Positions 50,143 to 58,888 of a stretch of 64,000 nucleotides of DNA are shown here, piece after piece. Each line of letters opens with the position of its first letter. The first letter of the stretch is position 1. The DNA comes from Bin25 sp026709415 (GTDB taxonomy: Bacteria > Bacteroidota > Bacteroidia > Flavobacteriales > Flavobacteriaceae): assembly GCA_965200045.1 (NCBI GenBank), contig OZ241330.1:2356001-2420000 (forward strand). Reading direction: 5' to 3'. The position numbers and the translations under genes were made by a program. The notes under the pieces are model-generated. The model saw only the letters and a program-made list of their open reading frames with translations, was not told the DNA's origin and did no database searches.

Positions 50143-51627
50143 GTGAGAAACACCATTAATCACTCCAACTTCAGGTCTATAAATCCCAAGTTATATCATC
50201 CAGTCCATTGGTTGCTCGTCATTTTGATTATTCAATCATGTCAATTCAGTGATTCCCTCAATGAGCAACCTCCAAATATTATTTACATCCTTGCTGACGA
50301 TCTTGGCATCGGAGATTTGGGCATTTATGGACAGAAAATCATCAAAACACCTCATTTGGATCAACTGGCTCAATCAGGTTTAAGATTTTTAAATCATTAT
50401 TCTGGATCAACTGTTTGCGCTCCGGCTAGATCTGTTTTGATGACCGGTCAACATGCTGGGAAAACACCCATCAGAGGGAATAAAGAAGTTTGGCCCGAAG
50501 GTCAAATGTCACTACCCGATGAATCATTCACCGTTGCTGAAATTTTACAAGAAAATGGTTACATCACTGGTGCTTTCGGTAAATGGGGTTTGGGATTTGT
50601 TGGTACAGAAGGAGATCCTACTCACCAAGGGTTTGACACATTTTTTGGATATAATTGTCAGCGTGAAGCTCATCGGTATTATCCTGAACATCTGTGGGAT
50701 AATCAAGATCGGTACCCCATCAAGGATAACCGAATAAACCAAACAGTTTATGCTCCCGACTTGATTCATGCACGGGCATTGGATTTTATCAAACAACATC
50801 AAGACAAACCATTTTTTTTATACTACCCTAGCGTCATTCCTCATGCTGAATTGATGATTCCAGAAAATAGTTTTTTTGAAACATATCGAGGAAAGTTTGA
50901 AGAAACTCCTTGGATTAATTCCGCTATTGGGGCTAATTATGGGGATGGTGATTTCAATGTTGCGCATTATGCAACACAAATTCAGCCCAAGGCAACGATG
51001 GCAGCCATGATTTCATATTTAGATAATCAAGTTGGTCAGATTATTGAATTAGTAGACCAATTGGGATTATCCAAAAACACCATCATTATGTTCACATCCG
51101 ATAATGGACCACACCAAGAAGGCGGAGCCGATCCGGATTTTTTTGATAGTAATGGAATCAACAGAGGATACAAAAGAGATCTTTATGAGGGAGGGATTAA
51201 AGTCCCCTTTCTAGTCAGTTGGCAAGGAGTTATTCCAAAAAATACTGTTTCAAACCATATTTCAAGTTTTGCTGATTTTTTGCCAACGATAACTGATTTA
51301 TTGGATATCGATAATCCAGAAAACATCGATGGCATCTCGTTTTTACCAACTTTGGAAGGAAATACACAGATTAAACATGAATATCTTTATTGGGAATTTC
51401 ATGAATTAGGAGGGAGGCAGGCTGTTCGATATGGAAAATGGAAAGGCATAAAGCTAAATGTAAAAAACCCTGATATCACTCAGTTTGAACTCTATGATTT
51501 AGAAAACGATCCGCAAGAAACTGTGAATATATCGCAACATGAACTAGAGGTTACTTCGAGGATAAATCAGATTATGGACTCTGAGCATATCTCAAGTGAT
51601 TTATTTTCATTACTTCAAAAAGATTAA
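50143..51627 (+). CDS. Lipoprotein arylsulfatase (S1 type)
   Basis: Hydrolyses sulfate esters, often on sulfated polysaccharides. GTG start; hydrophobic segment and lipobox (WLLVILIIQSCQF, Cys at about residue 36), so membrane-anchored outside the cytoplasm. Core motifs: NIIYILADDLGIGDLGIYG (metal-binding DD) and the formylglycine consensus CAPARSVLMTGQHAG (CxPxR), which needs maturation by a sulfatase-modifying enzyme not seen here. GKWGLG, MFTSDNGPH and ELYDLENDPQETVN follow. 494 aa, full length. Suggests growth on sulfated glycans. Confidence 0.92.
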   Translation: MRNTINHSNFRSINPKLYHPVHWLLVILIIQSCQFSDSLNEQPPNIIYILADDLGIGDLGIYGQKIIKTPHLDQLAQSGLRFLNHYSGSTVCAPARSVLMTGQHAGKTPIRGNKEVWPEGQMSLPDESFTVAEILQENGYITGAFGKWGLGFVGTEGDPTHQGFDTFFGYNCQREAHRYYPEHLWDNQDRYPIKDNRINQTVYAPDLIHARALDFIKQHQDKPFFLYYPSVIPHAELMIPENSFFETYRGKFEETPWINSAIGANYGDGDFNVAHYATQIQPKATMAAMISYLDNQVGQIIELVDQLGLSKNTIIMFTSDNGPHQEGGADPDFFDSNGINRGYKRDLYEGGIKVPFLVSWQGVIPKNTVSNHISSFADFLPTITDLLDIDNPENIDGISFLPTLEGNTQIKHEYLYWEFHELGGRQAVRYGKWKGIKLNVKNPDITQFELYDLENDPQETVNISQHELEVTSRINQIMDSEHISSDLFSLLQKD

Positions 51628-51709
51628 TTCTGAACGGCCATTGACATCTATTATAACCTTAAAGATTACTGAATATCAATCACGAAGTGTTATGATAACT
51701 CTATAAAAG

Positions 51710-51793
51710 TACCAAAGGTGGGACTCGAACCCACACGCTATCGCTAGCATCGGATTTTGAATCCGACGTGTCTACCAATTCCACCACTTTGGC
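51710..51793 (-). tRNA. tRNA-Leu (anticodon CAA)
   Basis: 84-nt cloverleaf on the minus strand. Acceptor GCCAAAG pairs with CTTTGGT (G-U at the end), discriminator A. The anticodon arm is TCGGA, loop TTCAAAA, TCCGA, giving anticodon CAA for UUG. A short variable arm follows, then the T-arm GTGGG, loop TTCGAGT, CCCAC. The extra arm and discriminator A fit leucine. CCA is not encoded. Confidence 0.93.
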
Positions 51794-52080
51794 TAATAAA
51801 TCATAAGAAACTATTCCCACCTTATTCAACTCAACAAATGTAAATAATGTGAATTCATGAAACCACAGGACAAAATTTCAAAAGGATAATATCTCATTAT
51901 ATGACTTGAGCTGACCATCTATTCTTTTTAAATCAGCATCAAAGTCACTAGAATTGAAAACTTTTTTCTAATCAGACTAAATTTTAGATTCAAAAAAATC
52001 TAAAAGAAAGGATGAACACGGCTTTTTAATCATCAATTACCCTGCACTGTTAAACACACAGACATAAAAAATAAGTTTCC
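51794..52080. other. Non-coding stretch, nothing recognised
   Basis: About 290 AT-rich bases upstream of tRNA-Leu and downstream of the small minus-strand ORF. No terminator or gene identified. Confidence 0.4.
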
Positions 52081-52344
52081 CTAACCACAAAACACTTTCA
52101 GAGATTTAATCCTTATCATCTCCCTCATCAGTTTTTGGTCATTGTCATTATCAAAATCGCCTTTTAGTTTCTTCCGAAGAATTTTTGTTTCAAGTTGATG
52201 TTTTTCTTCATTTCTCTTGTCCTGTGCTTTTTCTCTTTTGTCTTTACGCTCATCTTTTATGCTTTTCTTAATGCCGAAGATAATGAAAGCCATAACGGTT
52301 CCTAAAGGGATCAATCAGTCATTGAATAAATAAGAAGTCAGCAT
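52081..52344 (-). pseudogene. Small one-helix membrane protein with an in-frame TGA
   Basis: ATG 52344 reads MLTSYLFND, TGA (52315-52317), then LIPLGTVMAFIIFGIKKSIK and a long charged helix (KREKAQDKRNEEKHQLETKI). One short membrane segment and a basic coiled tail. Either it starts at the TTG 52314 (77 aa) or a nonsense change has split it. Similar in kind to the small membrane ORFs at 4.2-5.4 kb. Function unknown. Confidence 0.45.
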
Positions 52345-52519
52345 AGTAAAAGTTAATTAAGATATTTTCTTCAAGAGAAATTATACTCTATTCTTACCCA
52401 CCCACCTTTTAGTCCCTAGCTCCAATCTTTAATTCACACAAATGATGGTAAAACCAATTTTAATTCGTAATTATCGGCTCAAAAATCATCAAATGTATTC
52501 TAAGACAAATCTTATTTTC

Positions 52520-52672
52520 GGGAATTATAACCCTTTGTAACCACTTTATAAGTTTTTCTTTGAATACACACACTATTTTAACACAACATTGATGAGTTAC
52601 CAAAAAATAATCGGGAATTAGCGTATCCGTTACAAATTAATTGCATAGTGGTTACGAAAGGATATAATTCCC
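52520..52672. mobile_element. 153-bp MITE-like element with cassette-type termini
   Basis: Inverted ends: GGGAATTATAACCC at 52520-52533 and, from the other strand at 52659-52672, GGGAATTATATCCT. The similarity continues inward (GTAACCACT in both, about 27 positions in all). The first bases resemble the ends of the two 1.5-kb cassettes (GGGATTATATAC, GGGAATTATATACC). The interior of about 95 bases is non-coding. No matching 8-bp duplication is visible (TTATTTTC left, TAAAATAT right). It abuts a remnant of the 2.1-kb IS. Confidence 0.55.
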
Positions 52673-52772
52673 TAAAATATCCATTCCTGGATAATAAAAA
52701 AATAGCTTACCTATGGGCATCATATACCTAGCTTTTTACGGTCTATTGTTCACAGTGAAAATCGGTGATCAT
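52673..52772. mobile_element. Inverted solo end of the 2.1-kb IS
   Basis: Read on the minus strand it matches the left end of the IS at 53598 and its first coding bases, including TCACTGTGAACAATAGACC and CTATTTTTTTATTAT. A 33-bp block is perfectly repeated in inverted orientation at 52740-52772 and 53595-53627. It is cut off at 52673 by the MITE-like element. Confidence 0.75.
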
Positions 52773-52796
52773 CATAGCACTAACTTGGAATATCAA

Positions 52797-53036
52797 ATGA
52801 GCATTGAATTCAAGAAGTGGCAACACCAAATACCTGATTTATTTACAGGGCAATACCAAGTATTATTCGATTGTCAAATCAACGGAGATATATCAGTACA
52901 TATAGAACCGCATAGACGCCCCCATGATCAACATCACCCCCATACCACAAACACGGACATCATCATTGGAATAAGAGAGTTGATGAAATATAGTAACTTT
53001 GTATGTATTAATTATTTTCGACATGAGTCAAAATAA
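52797..53036 (+). CDS. Hypothetical small protein between inverted IS ends
   Basis: An ATG at 52797 (MSIEFKKWQHQIPDLFTGQY) gives 79 aa with a His-rich patch (HIEPHRRPHDQHHPHTTNTD). The frame is open further upstream, to 52713, only because it runs through the IS end, so that extension is not considered genuine. A metal-binding role is conceivable from the histidines, but no family is recognised. Confidence 0.4.
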   Translation: MSIEFKKWQHQIPDLFTGQYQVLFDCQINGDISVHIEPHRRPHDQHHPHTTNTDIIIGIRELMKYSNFVCINYFRHESK

Positions 53037-53270
53037 ATCAACAAGTAATATTATGAAGGATTATAAACTTTTAATTTGTAAATGATTTTTTAGTATTTTT
53101 ATTATTATTGCATCTCTTTGGATAAATTCGCTTTTATACTTCTAGGAAAGTAAATACAAAATATGGTCTATTCATATCACAAAGCCCCCAATTCGTATAG
53201 TTCAAACAGTCAAAAGAGAACGCAAACCCTTTTAATAAATCATATTCATTATTGTATAAAGAACTAGACC

Positions 53271-53444
53271 ATGAACCGTAACGAAAAAACACTTAAAAAC
53301 CAAGATGTTGATTCAACATACAGATTAAGTAATAGAGAACCAAATAAAACAATAACATTAGGTGATGGATTGTTTTTATTTGGATTAATTGTATTTATTA
53401 TGTCTATAATACTTGCTTTACTTAGGATAATGGGTATCTTATAA
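53271..53444 (+). CDS. Hypothetical one-helix membrane protein (57 aa)
   Basis: ATG 53271 (MNRNEKTLKNQDVDSTYRLS), polar N-terminus then a single membrane helix (LFLFGLIVFIMSIILALLRI). Same general layout as the small ORFs at 4.2-5.4 kb. Nine bases after its stop codon a further small ORF begins in the same direction. Confidence 0.4.
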   Translation: MNRNEKTLKNQDVDSTYRLSNREPNKTITLGDGLFLFGLIVFIMSIILALLRIMGIL

Positions 53445-53452
53445 AAAAACAA

Positions 53453-53617
53453 ATGAGTAGCGAAAAAATAACCCGTAGAGAGATTTTAAATGCTATTAAT
53501 AGCGTTAAAGAGGATAATGCAGAGGTGTTTAGAACTATAAAAGCAATAGAAGAAAAAATTCATTTATTAGATAAAAGAATAGTTATAAATTCCCATGATC
53601 ACCGATTTTCACTGTGA
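53453..53617 (+). pseudogene. Small coiled-coil ORF truncated by an IS
   Basis: ATG 53453: MSSEKITRREILNAINSVKE then FRTIKAIEEKIHLLDKRIVI, after which the frame runs into the IS terminus at 53598 and stops. The coiled N-terminus resembles the 69-aa protein at 5152-5361 (charged helix before a membrane tail); here the expected tail would have been removed by the IS. Confidence 0.4.
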
Positions 53618-53636
53618 ACAATAGACCATAAAAAAT

Positions 53637-55384
53637 CTAGGTATAGGAAGCCCCGAGGTACGCTATTTTTTTATTATTTAGGAAGTGATATTTTAAGTCT
53701 TCGTACTGATTCATGGTTTCTAAGAGTAAGGGGAGATGTCGCTTTTTTTTGAGTGAGCTTTTGATTCCTTCTTGATGGATGTTGACTTCCGCTTGATTGG
53801 CCAAAACTTTTTCATACAAGGTGAGCGCCGTCGCCCTGGAAAAGCCTTCTAATTGATGGGCCATGAATCGGTAGAGATGATCGGCCAAGAGACTCATCGT
53901 CAAATCAAAATCGACTTTGATGACCATCGAAGAAGAGACCCGATTGAGATGAAAAAATTCGATCGGTTCACTGATGGCTTTTTCGACCAACCACCGCCGA
54001 GCATCTATTTGGACGATTTGGGCCACGGGTTTTTCAACATCATTGGTGATGATGACGGCTGGCTTTGTCTTGCCATGCCCCGTGATGATGATCTGTCGGA
54101 TGTCTTGATCATACCCTCTCAAAAAGACGGACTCATCATGCACCCGGAGGGTTTGCTTTTGATGAGCAGACCGCTCCACGCGTATGGTTTTCCAAGCGGT
54201 TTTGGGCAGCGGACCAATGCGATCGATCATTTGTTTTCCCCGCCGACGGATGGTCAGAAATAACACCCCATCATCATCCAAACGCGATCGATTTTCATAG
54301 CTCGTGAATGGGCTATCAAACACCACATAACGCAACGGATTGGCAGCCCTTTTTTCCGATCGGTAAACATCTAGAAACGGTAAGACTTCTTCGTTTTGTT
54401 CCGGATGCGTGCCCCCGACCGGCCATAACAGATGATGCCGGTGGCCGCATCTTGAGCCAGCATGGCCTGCCTCCCGGCCAACGCTTTGTTCCGTTTACCC
54501 GACCAGTGCTTTTCTAAATGTGTATCATCGCCCCCATAGGGAATGGTCGTGACATCTAAGTGGGTCGTATCGCGATAAAGAGACTTTTGTTTCCATCAAT
54601 GATGCATCCTTTTCAAAAAATCCTGATTCATCGCTGAAGTCACCCGGCTCGAATAGGATGAAAACCAAGGGGCCTTGGGTCAGTGATTTAATCCCGCCAA
54701 AAGACCCAGCCCCCGATCCATACACCAAAGATCATCCGCAGGGTAACGCCTGAAATGACTCCATTTGAGGGCTAGAAAGGAGAGAATCGATGACACACGA
54801 GAGATGGTCTGGGTTTTCGGATAGCGACTTTGTTCGATGAGGACATCCAGCCCCAGATGACGGATCAACGGCAGAAAGCACAACACACCACCGGCAGCGG
54901 TTTGGAACCTTTCTTCCTTCACCAAAGAAAGGGCTTCGCTCTTGGGAGCGGTGATCACCCGATGGGGACGCTCTCGTTGGACTTTTTGGCTCCGTTTGGG
55001 CAAGCGGGCAAAGCCTTGTTTTTTTAAGATCGAATCAATCGTATGTTCGGAGACTTTCTCACCAGCGGTGTCTAGCTTTCCTTTGATCTCTTCAACCGAA
55101 TCATCGTGTTTTCGGAAGCCAACCATGGTTTGAACGAGTGCCGGCGGATCCATCGAAGAGGGCCTTCCCTTTTTCTTGGTCACAAAGAATGGGTCTTCTT
55201 GGAGGGGATCCGATGGAAGCACTGGCTTAAAATCAGTCACCAAAGAAGTGAACGCTCGGTATTGGTATCCGAAAGTCTTGGCCACCTCATGAGGCGAGGC
55301 CTTGTCGGCAAAATACATGCGGAGCGCTTCGTATCGTTTGTGAGCGGTCAGTCGGGGTTTTTGGAAATAATGAAGGGGTCTCAT
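53637..55384 (-). pseudogene. DDE transposase with frameshifts and a nonsense codon
   Basis: From 55384: MRPLHYFQKPRLTAHKRYEA and LRMYFADKASPHEVAKTFGY (helix-turn-helix), KKKGRPS, SEHTIDSILKKQGFARLPKR. A frameshift near 54680 leads to PWFSSYSSRVTSAMNQDFLK, an in-frame TGA, then THLDVTTIPYGGDDTHLEKH (first Asp). A second frameshift near 54420 leads to LRYVVFDSPFTSYENRSRLD (second Asp), and RRWLVEKAISEPIEFFHLN and MVIKVDFDLTMSLLADHLYR hold the Glu region. The full catalytic triad is recognisable. Distantly IS4-like; the exact IS family is not certain. Confidence 0.8.
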
Positions 55385-55589
55385 TGACGGTTATTTAACA
55401 AGTGATCAAGAGAAAACAAATCTGTAAAACAAGATGAAAAACCATCACCAGCAACAAAATATCCTCTTTTTAAGCTGTTTTAGGGGATCATTCCTTGAAA
55501 CGGAGACTCGCGAGATCGTTCAACGAATCGAGGAATTCTTTTTATAAACCGTAAAAAACCTTCCTCCATCCGATCAAGGAGAGATAGAA

Positions 55590-55613
55590 TGCTAATGAAT
55601 ACGGGCATTAGCA
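55590..55613 (+). other. Conserved hairpin in an IS end (copy 2)
   Basis: TGCTAATG, loop AATACGGG, CATTAGCA. Compared with 41316-41339 one pair has changed on both sides (C-G to T-A) while the loop is identical. Confidence 0.6.
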
Positions 55614-55688
55614 AAAAAGGAACTCAGAAAAAAGTGGTTATTTTACGGTGTATTTAAACCGTGAAAATCGGTGATGATTGTAGATATT

Positions 55689-55903
55689 CTAATCCTTGTC
55701 GATTTGCCCTTTTGGCAGTTTTGGATCATTATGTCTCCCTAACATAATTTGTCCGTATTGGTATAAATGATGATATTCTAAAATAGTGTGTCCTAATTCA
55801 TGTCACTATGGTGTATAACAATCCTAGGAACGCCCCATTTTCCCAATAATCTTTTTGGAAATCTGAAGTGTCCCCCATCGTTAGGACAGTTATTGGCCAA
55901 ATT
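55689..55903 (-). pseudogene. Zinc metallopeptidase fragment (HExxH)
   Basis: Minus-strand frames between two ISs read NLANNCPNDGGHFRFPKRLL, GKWGVPRIVIH and, after a frameshift, HELGHTILEYHHLYQYGQIM (HELGH at 55788-55802), ending KGQIDKD and TAG at 55689. HExxH with a nearby His suggests a metallopeptidase or related exported protein. The N-terminal part is missing, apparently cut by the ISL3 element at 55955. Family uncertain. Confidence 0.5.
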
Positions 55904-55954
55904 AAAGTTATATATAACTTGTGTTTTTCTTTGACATTGAGGCTTGAAAAAAGA

Positions 55955-57222
55955 GGTTCTACCACGAAAGTTGTGGGTTGATTTATTTTTGGTCTCTGAT
56001 CATTGACTGTTTATGAAAAAGTTATGATCGTTTTTTGATTCCATTTTAAAGATTGGTGATTCATGGCCGGTGGATGACCTTTCGATGGACGATCGTCAAA
56101 TGACCATTCCTATTTATGTTTCCCATGTTGGAGGCCGTGTGCCATGTCCTGAGACTGGTGAAGAAGGACCCATCGATGATCATCGTCAAGAGCGTGTTTG
56201 GCGTCCTTTAGATTGGTTTCCATACCCGTGTTTTCTTCATGGTCGCATCCCGTCTTCTGCGGGTGTCAAAACAATCCATGTGCCTTGGGCAGAAGGGTCT
56301 CATCGATTCACGTGATGGTTTGAAAAATGGGCGATGGATCTTCGGTTGGCCACTAGAAACCAAACCCAAACGGCCCAGCGGTTACGTTGTGGTTTTCATG
56401 TCATCCATCGAACATGACATCGTGCCGTTGTTCGTGGCATGGAGCGACGTTCCGATGCCCCAACATCTCCTATCCGTCTGGATGAAAAAGCCATCAAAAA
56501 GGGGCCTGGCGATGCCACGATTCTCAGGGATACCACCTAGGGAATCGTTCTCGATTTGATAGAAGACCGGAAGATCGAGACAACTCAAGATTTCATTCGT
56601 CGGGCCATTCCAAAAGAGGTGAGAGACCCAGTGGAGACCATGACCACGGACATGTGGTAGCCTTTCATCCGTTCGGCTAAAGAAAGGTTGCCTCAAGCAC
56701 GTTGATTCATGATCGATTTCATTGGATTCCATACTGGAACAAGGCCATCGACCAGGTTCGGCGAAGAGAAGTGAAAAAACAGGAGGTTCTTAAAAAGGCT
56801 CGGTTGGTCATTCTTCAAAACGAAGACAACCGAACTGAAAAAAAAAGAAATCTTCCAAAGAGTGCAGGAAAGTAACCTAGAAGTCCGCAAAGCTTGGAAG
56901 TTGCGAGACGATGTTCAATCTCTTTTTGAATCGAAATCTTTGAAAGAGGCTCTCCAATATGCTCGCCTTTGGATCGATCGCGTTTTGGAATCCGGCATCC
57001 AAGAAGTGGGTACGGTGGCTCGAAGGTTTCAAAATCATTGTCAAGGCGTGGGGCATGCTCTCGGTCATCCACAGTCTCATGCCAAAGCCGAACGATGGAA
57101 TGGAAAGATTCAAGAAATCAAAGCTATAGGTCGAGGCGATCGAAAATTCGAAAACTTTCGAGCAGCGGTCCTCTTTTTTAATGGCGGCTTAAAACTTGAC
57201 CCACAACTTTCGTGATAGAACC
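55955..57222. mobile_element. ISL3-family insertion sequence, degenerate
   Basis: Inverted repeats GGTTCTACCACGAAAGTTGT at 55955-55974 (then GGGT) and the reverse complement at about 57199-57222 (one mismatch, C/T). ISL3 elements start with GG and have ends of this length. 1268 bp, one decayed plus-strand transposase. No 8-bp duplication is visible (AAAAAAGA left, TATTTTTT right). Its right end lies 20 bases before the -7 box of prs. Confidence 0.82.
56070..57215 (+). pseudogene. ISL3-family transposase with several frameshifts
   Basis: Zinc-ribbon N-terminus: GGRVPCPETGEEGPIDDHRQ, ERVWRPLDWFPYPCFLHGRI and HVPWAEGSHRFT. Frame changes follow: RLDEKAIKKG (DDE first Asp region), VETMTTDMW with PFIRSAKERLPQAR (second Asp region), then the C-terminal DDVQSLFESKSLKEALQYAR and FENFRAAVLFFNGGL. 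Multiple stops and shifts; not functional. Confidence 0.85.
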
Positions 57223-57241
57223 TATTTTTTTATGATGTATG

Positions 57242-57249
57242 TAAATTTG
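57242..57249 (+). promoter_or_regulatory. Predicted -7 box for prs
   Basis: TAAATTTG (TAnnTTTG) 17 bases before the GTG at 57267. Its -33 region falls at the ISL3 end, so the insertion may have changed prs expression. Confidence 0.45.
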
Positions 57250-57266
57250 CCACTCTGAAATAATCA

Positions 57267-58199
57267 GTGGGACCTTTAGTTAAAATCTTTGCGTGTAGGC
57301 AAAGTCATGACCTGGCAAGAAAATTGGCTGCCGCCTATGGCACTAGTCTGGGTAAAATTAATTTTTCTAAATATAGTGATGGAGAATTTCAACCAGCTTT
57401 TGAAGAATCCATTCGTGGTGCTCGTATTTTTATTATTGGTTCGACCCACCCACCGGCTGAAAATTTGATGGAAATGTTACTGATGCTCGATGCCTCCAAA
57501 AGAGCCTCTGCTCGGCATATTACGGCTGTCATTCCATATTTCAGTTGGGCAAGACAAGACAGAAAAGATAAACCCCGAGTACCTATCGGTGCAAAAATGA
57601 TCGCCAAATTATTGGAAACAGCCGGAGCGACCCGGATAATAACCATGGACTTACATGCTGATCAAATTCAAGGGTTTTTTGAAAAGCCGGTCGATCATCT
57701 GTACGCATCAGCCATCTTTTTGCCATATGTTCAAGAATTAAATTTGTCCAATTTAACGATTGCTTCTCCAGATATGGGAGGTTCTAAAAGAGCTTACTCT
57801 TATGCTAAATTTTTAAAATGTGATGTAGTGATTTGCTATAAAGAACGATCTAAAGCCAATCAAATTTCTCATATGGAACTTATAGGAAAAGTGAAAAATA
57901 AAAATGTCATCCTAGTTGATGATATGGTAGACACGGCCAATACGCTTACCAAAGCTGCAGATTTGATTATAGAAAAGGGAGCTATCAGTGTTCGAGCCAT
58001 AGCGACTCACGCCGTTTTATCTGGGAATGCTGTTGAAAATATTAGTCGATCCCAATTGAAAGAATTAATTGTCACTGACTCAATTCCACTGAAAGAGAAA
58101 CATCCGAAAATAAAAGTACTTTCGTGCGCCAAACTGATGGCTGAAGTCATGTATAATGTCCATAACAATCAATCCATCAGTTCGAAATTTATCATGTAA
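57267..58199 (+). CDS. prs: Ribose-phosphate pyrophosphokinase
   Basis: Makes PRPP for nucleotide, NAD (used by NadC) and amino-acid synthesis. GTG start: MGPLVKIFACRQSHDLARKL. Conserved FSKYSDGEFQPAFEESIRG, PYFSWARQDRKDKPRVPIGA (ATP loop), TMDLHADQIQGFF, SPDMGGSKRAYSYAK and the PRPP signature VILVDDMVDTANTLTKAADL. 310 aa, full length. Immediately followed by rplY, a common Bacteroidota pairing. Confidence 0.95.
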   Translation: MGPLVKIFACRQSHDLARKLAAAYGTSLGKINFSKYSDGEFQPAFEESIRGARIFIIGSTHPPAENLMEMLLMLDASKRASARHITAVIPYFSWARQDRKDKPRVPIGAKMIAKLLETAGATRIITMDLHADQIQGFFEKPVDHLYASAIFLPYVQELNLSNLTIASPDMGGSKRAYSYAKFLKCDVVICYKERSKANQISHMELIGKVKNKNVILVDDMVDTANTLTKAADLIIEKGAISVRAIATHAVLSGNAVENISRSQLKELIVTDSIPLKEKHPKIKVLSCAKLMAEVMYNVHNNQSISSKFIM

Positions 58200-58210
58200 T
58201 TATTATAACC

Positions 58211-58819
58211 ATGCAAGCACTAACAATCAATGCTACATTAAGAGAACAAGTGGGTAAAGTGGCCACAAAAGCCATACGAAAAGCCAAAAGAGTTCCTTGT
58301 GTGCTCTATGGTGGTGACACCCCCATCCACTTTTCCGTTCCAGAAAATGATTTTAAAGAGTTAATATATACCCCAAGAGCTTATATTGTTGAATTGATTA
58401 TCGACAAAAAACAAACTTATAAAGCCATCCTTCAAGATATCCAGTTCCATCCAGTGACTGACGCTATATTACATGTCGATTTCCTACAATTATTTGATGA
58501 AAAACCAGTGGTCATTGAAGTACCAGTTCGAATAAAAGGGGTTCCTATTGGAGTTCTTAGTCAAGGCGGTGTTTTAAGAGTTAATCGACAAAAAATCGCA
58601 CTTCGTGCCCTGCCAAAAAATCTTCCAGATTTTCTCGAATGTGATGTGACTCCATTGAGAATAGGTAATAAATTCTATGTGACCGAACTTAAAAATCCAG
58701 ATTTTGAAATTTTGGAATCTGAAAACGTCGTCGTGGCACAAGTGAGAACTTCAAGAACAGCTCTCAAGACTTCTCCAGAAGCCACGGAAGAATCAACAGA
58801 GGCGAAAGAAGGAAGTTAA
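58211..58819 (+). CDS. rplY: 50S ribosomal protein bL25 (general stress CTC form)
   Basis: Binds 5S rRNA. N-terminal KVATKAIRKAKRVPCVLYGG is the L25 RNA-binding segment; the C-terminal TL5/CTC domain follows (FLQLFDEKPVVIEVPVRIKG), and a Thr/Glu-rich tail (SPEATEESTEAKEGS) ends it. 202 aa. Eleven bases after prs; likely same transcript as prs and pth. Confidence 0.94.
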   Translation: MQALTINATLREQVGKVATKAIRKAKRVPCVLYGGDTPIHFSVPENDFKELIYTPRAYIVELIIDKKQTYKAILQDIQFHPVTDAILHVDFLQLFDEKPVVIEVPVRIKGVPIGVLSQGGVLRVNRQKIALRALPKNLPDFLECDVTPLRIGNKFYVTELKNPDFEILESENVVVAQVRTSRTALKTSPEATEESTEAKEGS

Positions 58820-58888
58820 ACTTCGGCTAGAAAATAGTATTTCCACACTCGATTTCTTCATTTTCTAAAGTTCTTTTGATTGTTTTAA

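Larger units (their letters stand above)
53598..55675. mobile_element. 2.1-kb IS with DDE transposase pseudogene (family uncertain)
   Basis: Terminal inverted repeats ATCACCGATTTTCAC at 53598-53612 and the reverse complement at 55661-55675. It contains one long minus-strand transposase pseudogene (53637-55384), and about 290 non-coding bases at the right end include a conserved hairpin. No target duplication visible. Partial copies of its ends occur at 41156-41401 (right end) and 52673-52772 (left end, inverted). More GC-rich than neighbouring DNA. Confidence 0.8.

Noticed and set aside
52713..52796. Upstream extension of the 52797-53036 ORF
   Set aside because: These codons come from the inverted IS end, so they are not part of an original gene.
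55947..57230. Target-site duplication for the ISL3 element
   Set aside because: The flanking octamers AAAAAAGA and TATTTTTT are not direct repeats.
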